Source: Ascarosepion bandense
Taxonomy: Eukaryota; Mollusca; Cephalopoda; Sepiida; Sepiidae
Direction: 5' to 3'
Length of the DNA: 64,000 nt
Assembly (NCBI GenBank): GCA_037127315.1
Contig: JBBBDQ010000350.1
Span: forward strand, 4,745,001-4,809,000
Shown here: positions 1 to 9,289 of the stretch, one piece after another
Layout of the letters: the number at the start of each line of letters is the position of its first letter
How positions within the stretch are numbered: the stretch's first letter is position 1
Translations under genes and position numbers: made by a program
Notes under the pieces: generated by a model
Told to the model about the DNA's origin: nothing
Databases searched by the model: none
The model's input: the letters and a program-made list of their open reading frames with translations, nothing else

Positions 1-330
1 TCTACTCCTGCAGCTTCTTCTCTCGCACTTCCCTCCTGTGGAACTCTCTACCATATTCTTGCTTTCCTGATGGCTACAACCTCCAAGAATTTAAATGCAA
101 TGTCAATACTCATCTATTAACCATTGGATTATAGCTCTCTCCCCACCCCGTATATCCTTCCCTTTCCCTCCACCTATGTAACTGTCATCACACCTGCATT
201 CTCATCTTTCTGTTGCTCTTTTCTAACTGGTCTGTACTCCTCACTCTCTTCTAATTAATCTTTTTACAGTTATGTAGCCCCCCGCACATCAGTGGCATTT
301 CCGCCTTGCTCGGGGTGAAATGATAAAAAA
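1..330 (+). pseudogene. 3' end of a non-LTR retrotransposon (LINE-X), truncated by window edge
   Basis: The first 120 bases translate into the end of a reverse-transcriptase ORF; the readable segment includes FFSRTSLLWNSLP and a Y-N-L-Q-x-F-K-x-x-V-N-x-H-L-L pattern, also seen in the minus-strand copies near 2800, 17900 and 43050. A short 3' UTR follows, ending in a conserved block of about 55 bases (from TGTAGCCCCC to GGGGTGAAATGAT) and an A-rich tail. I see no intact frame. The W-N-S-L-P ending is common to several LINE clades (CR1/L2/I-like), so the clade is left open. Confidence 0.7.
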
Positions 331-381
331 AGAAAAAAGATATCCACTTCGCCACAATGCACATCCAAAATTACTACGACT

Positions 382-545
382 ACTTTTTTTTTTAATCATA
401 TCACCCCAAGCAAGGCGGTAACGCCACTGATGCGCAAGGGGCTACGTAAGAGTAAGAAGATTGGAAAACAGAAAACCGGAAACCGGAAACCGGAAACCAC
501 ATCCTAAACGGGGAACAATGGACGAGCCTCTTCACCTGTTAAATA
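382..545 (-). repeat. LINE-X-type 3' tail with partial 150-bp unit
   Basis: Read on the minus strand, this copy ends in the conserved GCCTTGCTTGGGGTGATATG block and an A-run. Upstream of the block is part of the 150-bp unit seen tandemly at 1941-2304 and 52321-52770. A local CCGGAAA expansion (about three copies near 472-497) is peculiar to this copy. There is no ORF. Confidence 0.6.
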
Positions 546-871
546 CTACGAATAATGATATCATCGTATTTGTTTTTATCGCATTGTTTTGAGTTATGCA
601 TTATGAAACATTCCTATTATATCTGGTAAACACTGATTTGTTCTGTTTTCATAAATCCTTCCCTTTGACTAGAACTATTTTATTGACTTGGGAGTTGATA
701 GTTTATGTTGCTAGTCCATTCATTAAAAATGCATTATCAAATGCCCAAATAGAAGCTGAAGAACAGGTCAACAGTAAAAATGCTGTTATGAAAACATGAC
801 GATACATGTTTAAACAATTCCTTTCAAAAGTTATTGCGCCTGCCAAATTAAATTTATAGAATGTCTTTATA
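546..871. other. AT-rich unassigned sequence
   Basis: A short open frame (67 codons from 596) lies here, but it has no recognisable motif and the base composition of its surroundings. I see no repeat or RNA signature. Confidence 0.4.
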
Positions 872-972
872 TACAAGGTGTCTATAAAGTTCGGGTGCGC
901 TTTAAAAAATTATAACTTTATTTGTATTTGCCATAGAAATAATTTGCACACGAACTTTATGGACACACTGTA
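872..972. mobile_element. MITE of Tc1/mariner type
   Basis: A unit of about 100 bp has imperfect terminal inverted repeats of about 27 bp: the left end reads TGTCTATAAAGTTCG and the right end is its complement, CGAACTTTATGGACA. It is bounded by TA dinucleotides. It has no coding capacity, so it would depend on a transposase elsewhere. Confidence 0.6.
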
Positions 973-1030
973 TAACGTTTGTTAATTCAAATCGGTGGTT
1001 CTTATATGTACTCTGGGATTGTACGTAACA

Positions 1031-1087
<57 letters not shown>
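1031..1087. repeat. (CA)n microsatellite
   Basis: An uninterrupted CA dinucleotide run of about 28 units. Confidence 0.95.
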
Positions 1088-1089
<2 letters not shown>

Positions 1090-1116
1090 TAGCAAATTTT
1101 AGGTCTCCGGTAGTGG

Positions 1117-2480
1117 TTCATAAAGCAATTTCAACTAAGAACTAAAATTTCTACAGTAATCTTTGCCATATTAAAATAGTAAAACTTGAAAAGCAACTCT
1201 AAAACTAACAGAAAACAAGGACAAGCGATGTAAATTAGCATCAGTTTTACTTTGCAATTAGTTTTGATTTTAAAGATTAAATAAAAACTGAGAAGGATAA
1301 ATAAAGGAAAACTTATGTATATGTAAAGGAAAATTATATAAAGATTATAATTTTTAATATAAATTAATATAGAGTATTTAAAAAAAATAAAATATTAATT
1401 ATAAAATTAATTTCCGGCTTTATGGAAGTGACGCGTCGGACCATAACAGGCGCCTCTTTGCCTCTGCTCTCAATAAGTGTAAGAAGATACTTAAAGAAGC
1501 TAAGCTGCTGTTTGCAGCCAGAATGAAGTCTCTGTTACATGGCTGGGGTTTGAGATTTATGAAGATACCCTGCAGTATGCCTAGATCAATGGTCTTGCAT
1601 CCTGGGGTCCATATAATATTACTAGATGTCTAAGGTAATATTTTAGTGGCTCATAGAGCGATTTCACTTTGAGATTGTTGTTTCAACCAAGAACTAGAAT
1701 TTCTATAGTAATCTCTGTCATATTAAAATAGGAAAACTAGAAAGTAATTCTAAAGCTAACAGAAAATAAGTAGAAGCGGTGTAAGTAAGAATCCGTTTTA
1801 CTTTGCCATTAGTTTTGATTTTAAAGGTTAAATAAAAATGAAGAAGGATAAAATAAATGAAGGAAGAATTGTGTATTTTTTTTAATCGTATCACCCCGAG
1901 CAAGGCGGTAACGCCACTGATGTGCAGGGGGCTACGTGAGAGTGAAAAGATTGGAAAAGAGAAAGCCGGAAACCACATCCTAAACAGGGAACAGGGGATG
2001 AGCCTCTTAACCTGTTCAATAGACGTGGATGGACTGTGAACCGGGCGATAGATAGATCTATCTACTCCAATTGAAAAAAAACAAAAACAAAGTGAGAAGA
2101 TTGGTAAAGAGAAAGCCGGAAACCACATCCTAAACAGGGAACAGGGGATGAGCCTCTTAACCTGTTCAATAGACATGGGTGGAGTGTGAACCGGGCGATA
2201 GATAGATCTATCTACTCCAATTGAAAAAACAAAAAACAAAGTGAGAAGATTGGTAAAGAGAAAGCCGGAAACCACATCCTAAACAGGGAACAGGGGATGA
2301 GCCTGTAGAAAAGAAGTCATAAAAAGATTATAAATTATTATATAAATTAATTTAAGATATTTAAAATAAATAAAAGATAAATGTTAAACGTCATTAAAAT
2401 AAAATATTAATCTGAATTAATTAATATGAAATACTCAAAAATATTAATAACAAAATTAATTTACTATGTATATAGTATAA
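1117..2480. repeat. Direct duplication of about 300 bp, second copy interrupted
   Basis: Sequence from about 1117 to 1420 recurs from about 1661 onward. Shared stretches include CTAAGAACTAAAATTTCTA versus CCAAGAACTAGAATTTCTA, and TTAGTTTTGATTTTAAAG in both. The second copy is split by the minus-strand LINE-X-type element at 1868-2304 and resumes near 2320 with AAAGATTATAA. The duplication therefore predates that insertion. No coding content was seen. Confidence 0.6.
1868..2304 (-). repeat. LINE-X-type 3' tail preceded by three tandem ~150-bp units
   Basis: On the minus strand the element ends with the conserved tail (complement of 1868-1935) and a T/A run. Units begin near 1941, 2092 and 2241, about 150 bp apart, each containing AGAGAAAGCCGGAAACCACA and AACAGGGAACAGGGGATGAG. 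The last unit is cut short at 2304. A long minus-strand open frame here only reflects in-frame repetition; I do not call it a gene. Confidence 0.7.
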
Positions 2481-2594
2481 GGATTATTTATAAAGAAAGA
2501 ATTAGCTGAATTAACCTCTTTAGCAGCAGAGGCAATTTCCGGCAAAATCATCCCTTCTGAAGTCTTATATATGTACTAGTGTACATTTTTTATA

Positions 2595-3060
2595 ATCATT
2601 TCACCCCATGCAAGGCAGGACCGCCACTGGTGCGTAGGGGGTTACACTGAGAGAGAAAAACAAAGTGCAGGGGATGTTGAAGTAAATGATGAGGTGGATG
2701 GGTATCAAGTAGAAGGTAGCAATTGACGTTGCATTTAAACTTTTGGGGATTTTAACTATCAGCGAAGCAAGCAAATGGAAGGAAGTTTCATAAACGGGAA
2801 GTGTGAGAAAAGAAACTGTTAAGGTAGAAGAGGCGGTTACATTTAACTGTTTCGATGGTAAAAGGGTGGAACCTTGATGCCAATCTAGTACCACGTGTAA
2901 ATACATGTGATCTGGGAACTTGGGGAAAATGCTTGTAAGGAGAGTTTTCATGAAAATATTTGTAGAAAAGACAGAGGGATGCCAGATCACGTCGGTGAGA
3001 AAGTGACTGAAGGTGAGCTGCTAAGTCTGGATCGATCATATTGCGGATCCTTTGTTGGAT
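2595..3060 (-). pseudogene. LINE-X C-terminal fragment with 3' UTR
   Basis: The minus-strand translation of 2790-3050 reads as a reverse-transcriptase C-terminus with segments such as HRRDLASLCLFYKYFH, TRLASRFHPF and FFSHTSRLWN. These segments recur at 43050-43250 and 47010-47200. The conserved 3' tail lies at 2595-2645. Frames change at least once, so the copy is dead. Its 5' side is truncated at about 3060. Confidence 0.75.
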
Positions 3061-3149
3061 TTTGTCGGGAACTTAAAAATGAATAAATGTTTTATTGTTT
3101 TTTTAGTTGTGAAATACAAGTTTATTTTCACTAAAAAGTTTTACTTCAA

Positions 3150-3640
3150 AATAAGATATATATATATTTCTTCTTCTTTTATGTGCCCCGTAGGCGATCA
3201 TGGCTTTCCACGTCTCTCTATCCCTGGTGGCTCTTAGTACGTCTTCTCCTGTTACACCATGCAACCCTCGTTCCATCATCCACCTGATTAGGTCCTTCAA
3301 ATATGTTATCCGTTGCTTTCCTCTGTTTCTTTTGCCCTCTATCTGCCCTGTTAGTATCAGGTTCTCCAAGCCCTCTTTCCTCATTGCATGTCCCAGGAAT
3401 TTTAGCTGTTTCTTCCTGATGCTCAGTATTAATTTCCTTGTCGTTTCCATCATTTCCAAAACCTCATCATTGCTCACATGCTCGATCTATGATATTCGCA
3501 GCATCCTTCTGTAGAACCACATTTCAGCTGCTTCAAGTTTTTCCTTCATCTTTGATGATATTGTACAGGATTCACTGCCATATTGAAGAACTGACAACAC
3601 ATGACAATCCATTACTCTCTTATTATTTCTATAATACATT
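3150..3640 (-). pseudogene. LINE-R reverse transcriptase C-terminal fragment
   Basis: The minus-strand translation gives the C-terminal region of an endonuclease/reverse-transcriptase LINE: SVLQYGSE, KLEAAEMWFYRRMLR, KRKLILSIRKKQLKFLGH-like and GRGKQRITYL-like blocks, ending in RATRDRETWKAMIAY. The same blocks are cleaner at 16817-17457. The frame runs into a short GAA run, the characteristic 3' end of this family. I believe the family is RTE-like, but clade assignment needs the missing palm domain. The copy is 5'-truncated. Confidence 0.8.
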
Positions 3641-3682
3641 TCTTAAACTTATCTATTAGCACAAAATAAAATAAGTTTTGGC

Positions 3683-3683
<1 letters not shown>

Positions 3684-3754
<71 letters not shown>
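3684..3754. repeat. (CA)n microsatellite
   Basis: A long CA run with one CCCACA interruption. Confidence 0.95.
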
Positions 3755-3756
<2 letters not shown>

Positions 3757-4750
3757 TAAATAAAATAAATAAAAAATAAAATAAAAATTTGTAAAAGTCT
3801 CCTTGGGTATATAGAAATAGTTGAGAACGACTTGTTAAAAATGATATTCTAGATTCTTAACATCTTCATACGCAGTGGAATATATTTTATATTTAAAATA
3901 TTTTTCAAGTTCATTAAGATATAAAGACGATAGATTCAAAATATTTGTAAATATTTGTAATTGTTAACACTGTGTAAATTTATTTGAAAGCACTAAGCGG
4001 AAGGAAAACTTGTCGATAGAAAATGAGGTCCAATGTGCACCGGGTACACACTTGCGATATTCAATTTTTTTTCTGTAAAATAATCAAACGGCTTCTGTCG
4101 TTGGCCTTTTTTGTTCTTTGCTCTCTTTTCTGGTTTTGATCATCATTGATTCACTATTGATTTTGTGATTGGCTAATTTTGGGTACAATGAATTTTACTG
4201 GCAGTAATTATTTTCATCAAATAAAAAACAGAAATTCATAAAGAAAAATAAAGAGAAGAGAAGATTTTGTTGAGAAGAAAATGATTTTGTTGCTGTTACA
4301 GCAATTATCTGTGGATATAAACAAGCCTGTCATATTTAATGTCCAGAGATATTCAAATGAAGACGATGAAATTTTTTTAGTCGCTTTGAAAACTGCATAA
4401 AAATGAATTTGCTGTTAATTAAAAGTTTAAACACCCTTACCAATATGGCGGAAGGTTTGTCTATACTGCAAAATAGAACAGAAAAGAGAAAAGAAGAAAT
4501 GAATTAAAAATGTGTTAATGGCGAGAATTTAACGATAGAATATACAGAACCCATTTTAATTTAAAACAGATGAAATATTTTAGAAAATAAAATATTTCTA
4601 ATTTTTCCTGCTTTTTTTTATCCATTTCTGTTTCACTAATCAGAATATTTACCAAGTAAAAGATTTATTCACTTTGTCGATACAATGCCACAAAAGAAAC
4701 ATGGAAGATAGACATGTTTAAAAAGAAAATTCCTAAAAAAAATCATCTTT
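3755..4750. other. AT-rich unassigned sequence
   Basis: No ORF with recognisable content, no structured RNA and no repeat shared with the rest of the window was noticed in this kilobase. Confidence 0.4.
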
Positions 4751-4754
4751 GCTG

Positions 4755-4925
4755 ATTGTGGTACTGGTGATTTTCTCGTCGCAGCTTAGGTGTGTCAGAA
4801 TGCTGAAAGTATGGGGAACCAAGTGAGGATTGAACTAGCCACCCTAGCAGAGACGTATGCTCGAATGCAAGTAAGCAGTCATTATATTAGTGACCTGTAA
4901 ACATTCTTGGCTGACACTCACGAAT
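4755..4925 (-). mobile_element. tRNA-derived SINE, family C (monomer)
   Basis: The minus strand resembles the units at 49091-49472: a body ending in a complement of TGGTGATTTTCT, a body hairpin (AGCTTAG region), and a B-box-like stretch (GTTCAATCCTCACTTGG-like). The copy is degenerate. Confidence 0.5.
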
Positions 4926-5039
4926 GAAAAGGAAAAGTATCTTCAGTTGTCCTATTTTCTTTATTGAATATTTTCTCATATTACTTAGTACTCAATAACC
5001 TTTTAGTCGCTTTATTGAAAACATTCAAGCAATAACTAT

Positions 5040-5365
5040 CTCTAAAAAAAGAAGGGTGCTGAAAAAACCGTGGACCGAACATGTGAACAACGATAAGGAT
5101 TTTGAGAGGATGGAAACGAAAAGGAAACTAATACTTAACATCAGGAAAGGATAGCTGAAGTTTCATGAGACGTATAATGAGGAAAGAGGGCTTGGAGAAT
5201 TTGATACTCACCTGTCAGTTAGAGGGAAAGAGACACAGAAGAAAGCAATGCGTAACATACTTGATTGGCTTGAGCAAGTGGCAGGCAGAGTAGGGTTTGT
5301 GTGGGGTAGAAGGTGCTAAGTTAGGGAGATGTGGAAGGCTATAAAGAAGAAGAATAAAATAAAAT
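5040..5365 (+). pseudogene. LINE-R C-terminal fragment, degraded
   Basis: The plus-strand translation gives recognisable but broken blocks of the LINE-R C-terminus: EHVNNDKDFERMETKRKLIL, NIRKG with an early stop, and a terminal REMWKAIKKKNK. It runs into GAAGAAGAA at 5346-5353, the same 3' signature as at 3150 and 16817. At least two frame changes are needed. It is older than the 16.8-kb copy. Confidence 0.7.
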
Positions 5366-5431
5366 TCATTTTCTGATGATGCCAGAAAATTAATGAAACA
5401 TGTCAAAGCAAATTTTAATATATATATATAT

Positions 5432-5745
5432 AGTCATCCTCAGACAGATCTGTTTCGCTGTATCACAGCTCATCAGTACGGTCAGACTCCGATTGCTTTT
5501 AACCCAGGATTGAAACCCGACCGAAGTGGCGTCAGTCGGCGATTCTACCTATGGGCCATGGGTGCACGGTAGAAGAAGGCAGACTTTTTAGCATGTATAT
5601 TATCATTATACACGCCCAATAGCCAGAGTGCTCTAATTCATTAGTGAATGAGCGATGCGTACATGCCAGGATAGCTACTGTTTTTCAAAGTCTACCATTC
5701 TTCCAGAGTGCTCAATCAGGGTGTGTGGGCGTAAATAGTATATAT
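5432..5745 (-). mobile_element. Ribozyme-bearing tRNA-like SINE, family D (copy 1)
   Basis: Read on the minus strand, the element has an upstream domain (5573-5745) with a 9-bp hairpin (GCGTGTATA / TATACACGC), then a tRNA-like domain with A-box-like ATGGCCCATAGG and B-box-like GGGTTTCAATCC. It ends with a hammerhead core and GGATGACTA next to a (TA)n run. Copy 3 at 29525-29755 shares both parts; copy 2 at 20196 keeps the tRNA and ribozyme parts. I do not recognise a named family. Confidence 0.65.
5437..5481 (-). ncRNA. Hammerhead self-cleaving ribozyme in SINE-D copy 1
   Basis: The minus strand carries CTGATGA (5470-5476), stem II GCTGT/ACAGC (5 bp, loop GAT), GAAA, and stem III CAG/CTG with a 2-nt loop. 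Then comes the TC cleavage position and stem I CCGTA paired with TGAGG, which has one G-A mismatch. All catalytic-core nucleotides are present. Cleavage would fall between plus-strand positions 5442 and 5443. The mismatch in stem I suggests weakened activity compared with the other copies. Confidence 0.75.
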
Positions 5746-5822
5746 ATATATATGAGGAAAATGTATGACAAAGTAGAAAAAGTTTTCTTATGACGCGTTT
5801 CGTTCTTTAGGACATCACCAGA

Positions 5823-5824
<2 letters not shown>

Positions 5825-5872
<48 letters not shown>

Positions 5873-5945
5873 AATAACAGTATAAACTGTTATTTAATAA
5901 CAATTATGAAGGCAATAATCTGCATATAAAAATATAGAATAAACG

Positions 5946-5996
<51 letters not shown>
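5825..5996. repeat. (TA)n and (ATCT)n microsatellites
   Basis: TA run at 5825-5870 and ATCT tetranucleotide run at about 5946-5996, with about 75 bases of AT-rich sequence between. Confidence 0.95.
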
Positions 5997-6059
5997 ATTG
6001 GAATGATGAGAAACTGTTGAAGCATTGCCCCCACACACGGGTACTTTTTAAATACTATT

Positions 6060-6530
6060 TGCTTAATAAATTCTACTTATTAATATTCAGATACCCTTTT
6101 CTTGTCATATATTCCTTGAGGCAAGGTCGGGGTAGATCTAGTCTTAGTAAATCCTAACGAATTCTCTTTATCAATATTCTCATACCTTTTGGTTACGAAA
6201 TGAACATTTTGGACTAAACGTATTTTGTCTGACTGTATCAGGAATTCTTTGGAATTTAGATAATTTCGGAAGATCATGAATCTTGTCATTATGGACCCTG
6301 AAGCAATTGGATACTTTAGAGAAGATTTTCCTTAAGGAAATCTTCATGAATTTTCTTTTTTTTAAAATTTTATATTTGAATATCTCAGGAATCGACAGCG
6401 AACTCTGTTGAAAGCTGCTAATAATCCTTTGTAATCCGTTCTTACTTTATTTAATCTCCTCTAGGCTTAATCAATTTCCCCGAGATTGTGTTCACTTTTT
6501 AATCTTAATTATTTCCTGCTTCAAATTGGT
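6060..6530 (-). mobile_element. Unidentified transposon remnant, family E (copy 1)
   Basis: The minus strand opens with a 69-codon frame (6080-6289) reading MTRFMIFRNYLN, NVHFVTKRYENID and SLGFTKTRS. A plus-strand copy at 56740-56880 preserves NVHSVTKSYQNID and SLRFTKT, so this was once coding. Downstream, GAAGCAGGAAATAATTAAG-like sequence matches 56530-56700. The family is not recognised; the two copies only show that it is dispersed. Confidence 0.5.
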
Positions 6531-6534
6531 GGGT

Positions 6535-7017
6535 TGATTGTTTTGTTTTTATGGCATATCAACCTCGGCGGGTCATTTATTGCCAACTAAATTTTATTTA
6601 TTTATTGCTGGTAATACCTTTTTTTCTTTCAACAATTTATTGTTGTTTTTATATCTAGTAATACTTTTTTCTTTTCGAATATCAAAATTCTTTGGGATTT
6701 GTTTTTAAGAGCAGGGTCCCCAAGTCCTACCCTTGTTATTTTAACCCATAACTGGAGAGAAGGGATGGATTAATACATTTCCCAAGGGTACCAGTGCTTA
6801 AGTGAATTCAGAGTATTTAACTTGAATTCGAACTCGGCTCACCAATTTCTCTTTCCGAGTCGATATCTACTGCACCACAACACACATCCGTCACTAAACG
6901 CTTACAGCACCAGGTATTCCCAAGCGGTCACCCATCTAAATACTGACCAAGCTCAACGTTGCTTAACTTCGGTGATCGCGCGAGAACCGTTGTATTCAAC
7001 GTGATATGGCCGTAAGC
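6535..7017 (-). mobile_element. Chimeric 5S rRNA-tRNA SINE (copy 1)
   Basis: On the minus strand, in order: a 5S rRNA-like segment (7017-6901), a tRNA-like segment (6894-6830) matching the head of the abundant SINE-A family, the SINE-A body to about 6711, a distinct body, and a 3' module containing GGTTGATATGCCATAAAAAC. The copy at 50488-50940 has the same order. Fusing two pol III promoter types in one element is unusual; AmnSINE1 of amniotes is the known parallel. Confidence 0.8.
6901..7017 (-). ncRNA. 5S rRNA-derived head of chimeric SINE
   Basis: The minus strand begins GCTTACGGCCATATCACGTT and ends near GGTGCTGTAAGC. It retains the 5S internal promoter elements: an A-box region (GAAGTTAAGCAACG), intermediate element and C box (GATGGGTGACCGCTTGGG). 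It is about full length for 5S. It reads directly into the tRNA-like segment rather than a T-run terminator, so this is a SINE part and not a working 5S gene. Confidence 0.85.
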
Positions 7018-7387
7018 CGCTTCAAATTGGCATTAGGCATTCTAATCGTAATAGAACGTTGAACCAGTGTTGCCACTATATATGTAATCTTGCAATAACA
7101 TGTTCTACCGAGTTAACCATCCTGTTATTGAATTGTCGTGGTGTAGTCCTCGCCGCAGAACAGAACTAGTATTTGGAACTAAAGAATATGGAAATATCCA
7201 TAGGTTTGAGACGTTGTGTATGTAGGAAAGAGGATGCAATTGAAGATTATGTCGTTGCATTTCGTAATTAATAGCTAAACATTTTTGAGCAACTGTTCAG
7301 TCTATAAAAATCTATATTACTATTTATAATTTTTTTCTCTTCAATCTTATTTGCTTATCAAATTTCAATATCGAAGATTTTTTAATG

Positions 7388-7921
7388 AAGTTGATACATA
7401 AAATAAGGCTGCTCGGCCTAACGGCCGGGATCAAAGTGTAGTATCTGTTCTCAGATACTCACTGCCTGTTCACCGGCCGGGAAGCCATGACCAGCTAAGA
7501 CTAGCTTTTGACAAGCATGACTAGCTAAGATCAGTTTTGTACCCAGTTATCGCATAAGCGGGTGCTGGGTAATCTTTGACCAATAGCCTGAGCATACGCG
7601 CTCATGTTCCCCACGTTAAAAACTGACCTTGTGTCAAAACTCGCTCCAGTGGAGGAGTAGGGTAAATATCAAGTGTAGTATCTGTTTTCAGATACTCACT
7701 TCCTGCTCGCCGGCCTGGAAGAAATGACCAGCTAAGACTAGTTTTTGACCAGTTTTGACAAGTTATGACCGGCTTTGTACCTAGTTATCGCATAAGCGGG
7801 GGCTGAGTAATCTTTGACCAATGGCCTAAGCGTATGCGGTCAGGTTCCCTACGTTAAAAACTGACATTATATTACAACTCGCTCCAGTGGGGAAGTAGAG
7901 TAAATCTCAAGTTGATACATA
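7388..7921 (+). mobile_element. Tandem-dimer retroposon with U2 snRNA-like head, flanked by 13-bp direct repeats
   Basis: AAGTTGATACATA occurs at 7388-7400 and 7909-7921, a target-site duplication around about 508 bp. The insert starts with GCTCGGCC...GGCCGGGATCAAAGTG, then TAGTATCTGTTCT. This matches the 5' part of U2 snRNA (CTCGGCC...GGCTAAGATCAAGTGTAGTATCTGTTCT), including the branch-site-pairing GTAGTA. A second monomer starts at about 7671 with the same U2-like stretch, 237 bases after the first. Both monomers end in GGTAAAT or AGTAAATCTCAA. There is no ORF. Related dimers lie at 9290 and 44061. Confidence 0.75.
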
Positions 7922-8360
7922 ATTTTTTTTTTTGGCTAAGCCAGTGTCAATAAAAAGGGTATATATAGATATCCACATCAGAATATTGATGCTTATCTCT
8001 GCCACAATATAGAACTCGGTTGGTTAAGCTTAACATCTTTTTCATCTTTCAAAAGAAGAAAAATGAAGAATGTTTGCTAAATCGACAATAGACTCTTTTT
8101 GGAAGGATGAGAATATTAGTGACTGCACACATATAAGTACGCTGCATTTGAAAAGAATTTGGCTGAAGTTCTGTCTTAATTGACACTAGACATGCATCAA
8201 AAGGAAGCAAATTAATGTCTCATTAAACGTCAATTCAAAACTAGTTGGACGATTTTAAAATCAGATTTAATTGGATGGATCGTTTACCAACTTAACGGTA
8301 GCCATATCTACAATTGAAAATCAAAAGTGCAGTGAATTTTCATCGGTTTTAAATAAATAG

Positions 8361-8670
8361 GATGTGCGTCGTGGTGCAGTGAATATTGGCTCGGAACGAG
8401 AAATCAGGAAACCGAGTTCGAATTCCAGTAGAATTCCTTGCATTCACTTACGCGCAAGTACCCTTGGGAAAGGTATTAATCTGTCTCTTCCTTCCAGTTA
8501 TGGGTTAAATAATAGAACAGATTGGGTTCTGTAGCCTTGGTCGGCAACCAGTCTACCGCAGAAAGCAATGGCAACCTACTGCGGGATAATCTTCTGCCCA
8601 GTCAGTCATGTCTCTTTCGAGACATGATCGCCCAAGCGTGTATCACGTATGGCACTAAACTGACTAACTG
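8361..8670 (+). mobile_element. tRNA-derived SINE, family A (full length)
   Basis: The head has A-box-like GTGGTGCAGTGAATA and B-box-like GAGTTCGAATTCC spaced as in tRNA. The body is shared with some fifteen other copies here. The 3' end carries a 9-bp hairpin (TCATGTCTC TTTC GAGACATGA) and ends in ACTGACTGA-type repeats instead of poly(A). The length of about 310 bp is typical for the family in this window. Confidence 0.85.
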
Positions 8671-8710
8671 AATATAATAGTTGGAAACATAATTAAAACT
8701 TCTACTGGGC

Positions 8711-8768
8711 ATAAAGTGGGGGATCAGTTTTATATTGTTATGAAGTAATAAACTGATCCCCCACTAAT
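8711..8768. mobile_element. Tiny inverted-repeat element (MITE K, copy 1)
   Basis: A perfect 16-bp inverted repeat, AGTGGGGGATCAGTTT at 8715-8730 and its complement at 8750-8765, is separated by 19 bases. A degraded relative sits at 59268-59323 inside a LINE fragment. Target TA dinucleotides are likely but not certain. Confidence 0.6.
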
Positions 8769-8779
8769 TACTACTTAAT

Positions 8780-8985
8780 AATATAATACATCTCTTCCCT
8801 CTCTAGCTATGAGTCAAATAATAGGAGAGATTGGGTTCTATAGCCTTGGTCGGCAACCAGTCTACCGCAGAAAGCAATGGCAACCTACTGCGGGATAATC
8901 TTCTGCCCACTCAGTCATGTCTCTTTCGAGACATGATCGCCCAAGCGTGTATCACGTATGGCACTTAACTGACTGACTGAAATAA
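8780..8985 (+). mobile_element. tRNA-derived SINE, family A (5'-truncated)
   Basis: The body and hairpin 3' end match 8500-8670 almost base for base (TTGGTCGGCAACCAGTCTAC, TCGAGACATGATCGCCCAAG), but the tRNA-like head is missing. Confidence 0.8.
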
Positions 8986-9289
8986 ATTTTAGAAAGAGGT
9001 CATTCTTCTGAACGATTGTGCTTTCTTTTTTTATAATAAAGTCGCCAAAACTTTAATTTTCTGAAGTAAAACAAGTGACAATATCACTTATGTCATTTCT
9101 ATCTGAATTCCTGAAATAAATTCGTTTTTTTTAAATTTTTTTTTTACGCAAAAATTATGAGGTATCGTTACACACAAGTAATTTTTTTTTAAGATTAAAA
9201 ATTATACTTTTTCGGTGACTAGTTGTGTGGTATTGTCCATTTTCTCTATTAATGGATCTGTTCTGAATATATTCAGGAGAACTCTGCTT

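Noticed and set aside
1718..2275. 185-codon minus-strand ORF
   Set aside because: It spans the in-frame 150-bp repeats and flanking unrelated sequence; residues merely repeat with the DNA period.
5793..5825. Additional hammerhead on minus strand (CTGGTGA...GAACGAAACG)
   Set aside because: An invariant core A is replaced and stem III has a single pair; I treat it as a decayed Penelope-type motif, not a ribozyme.
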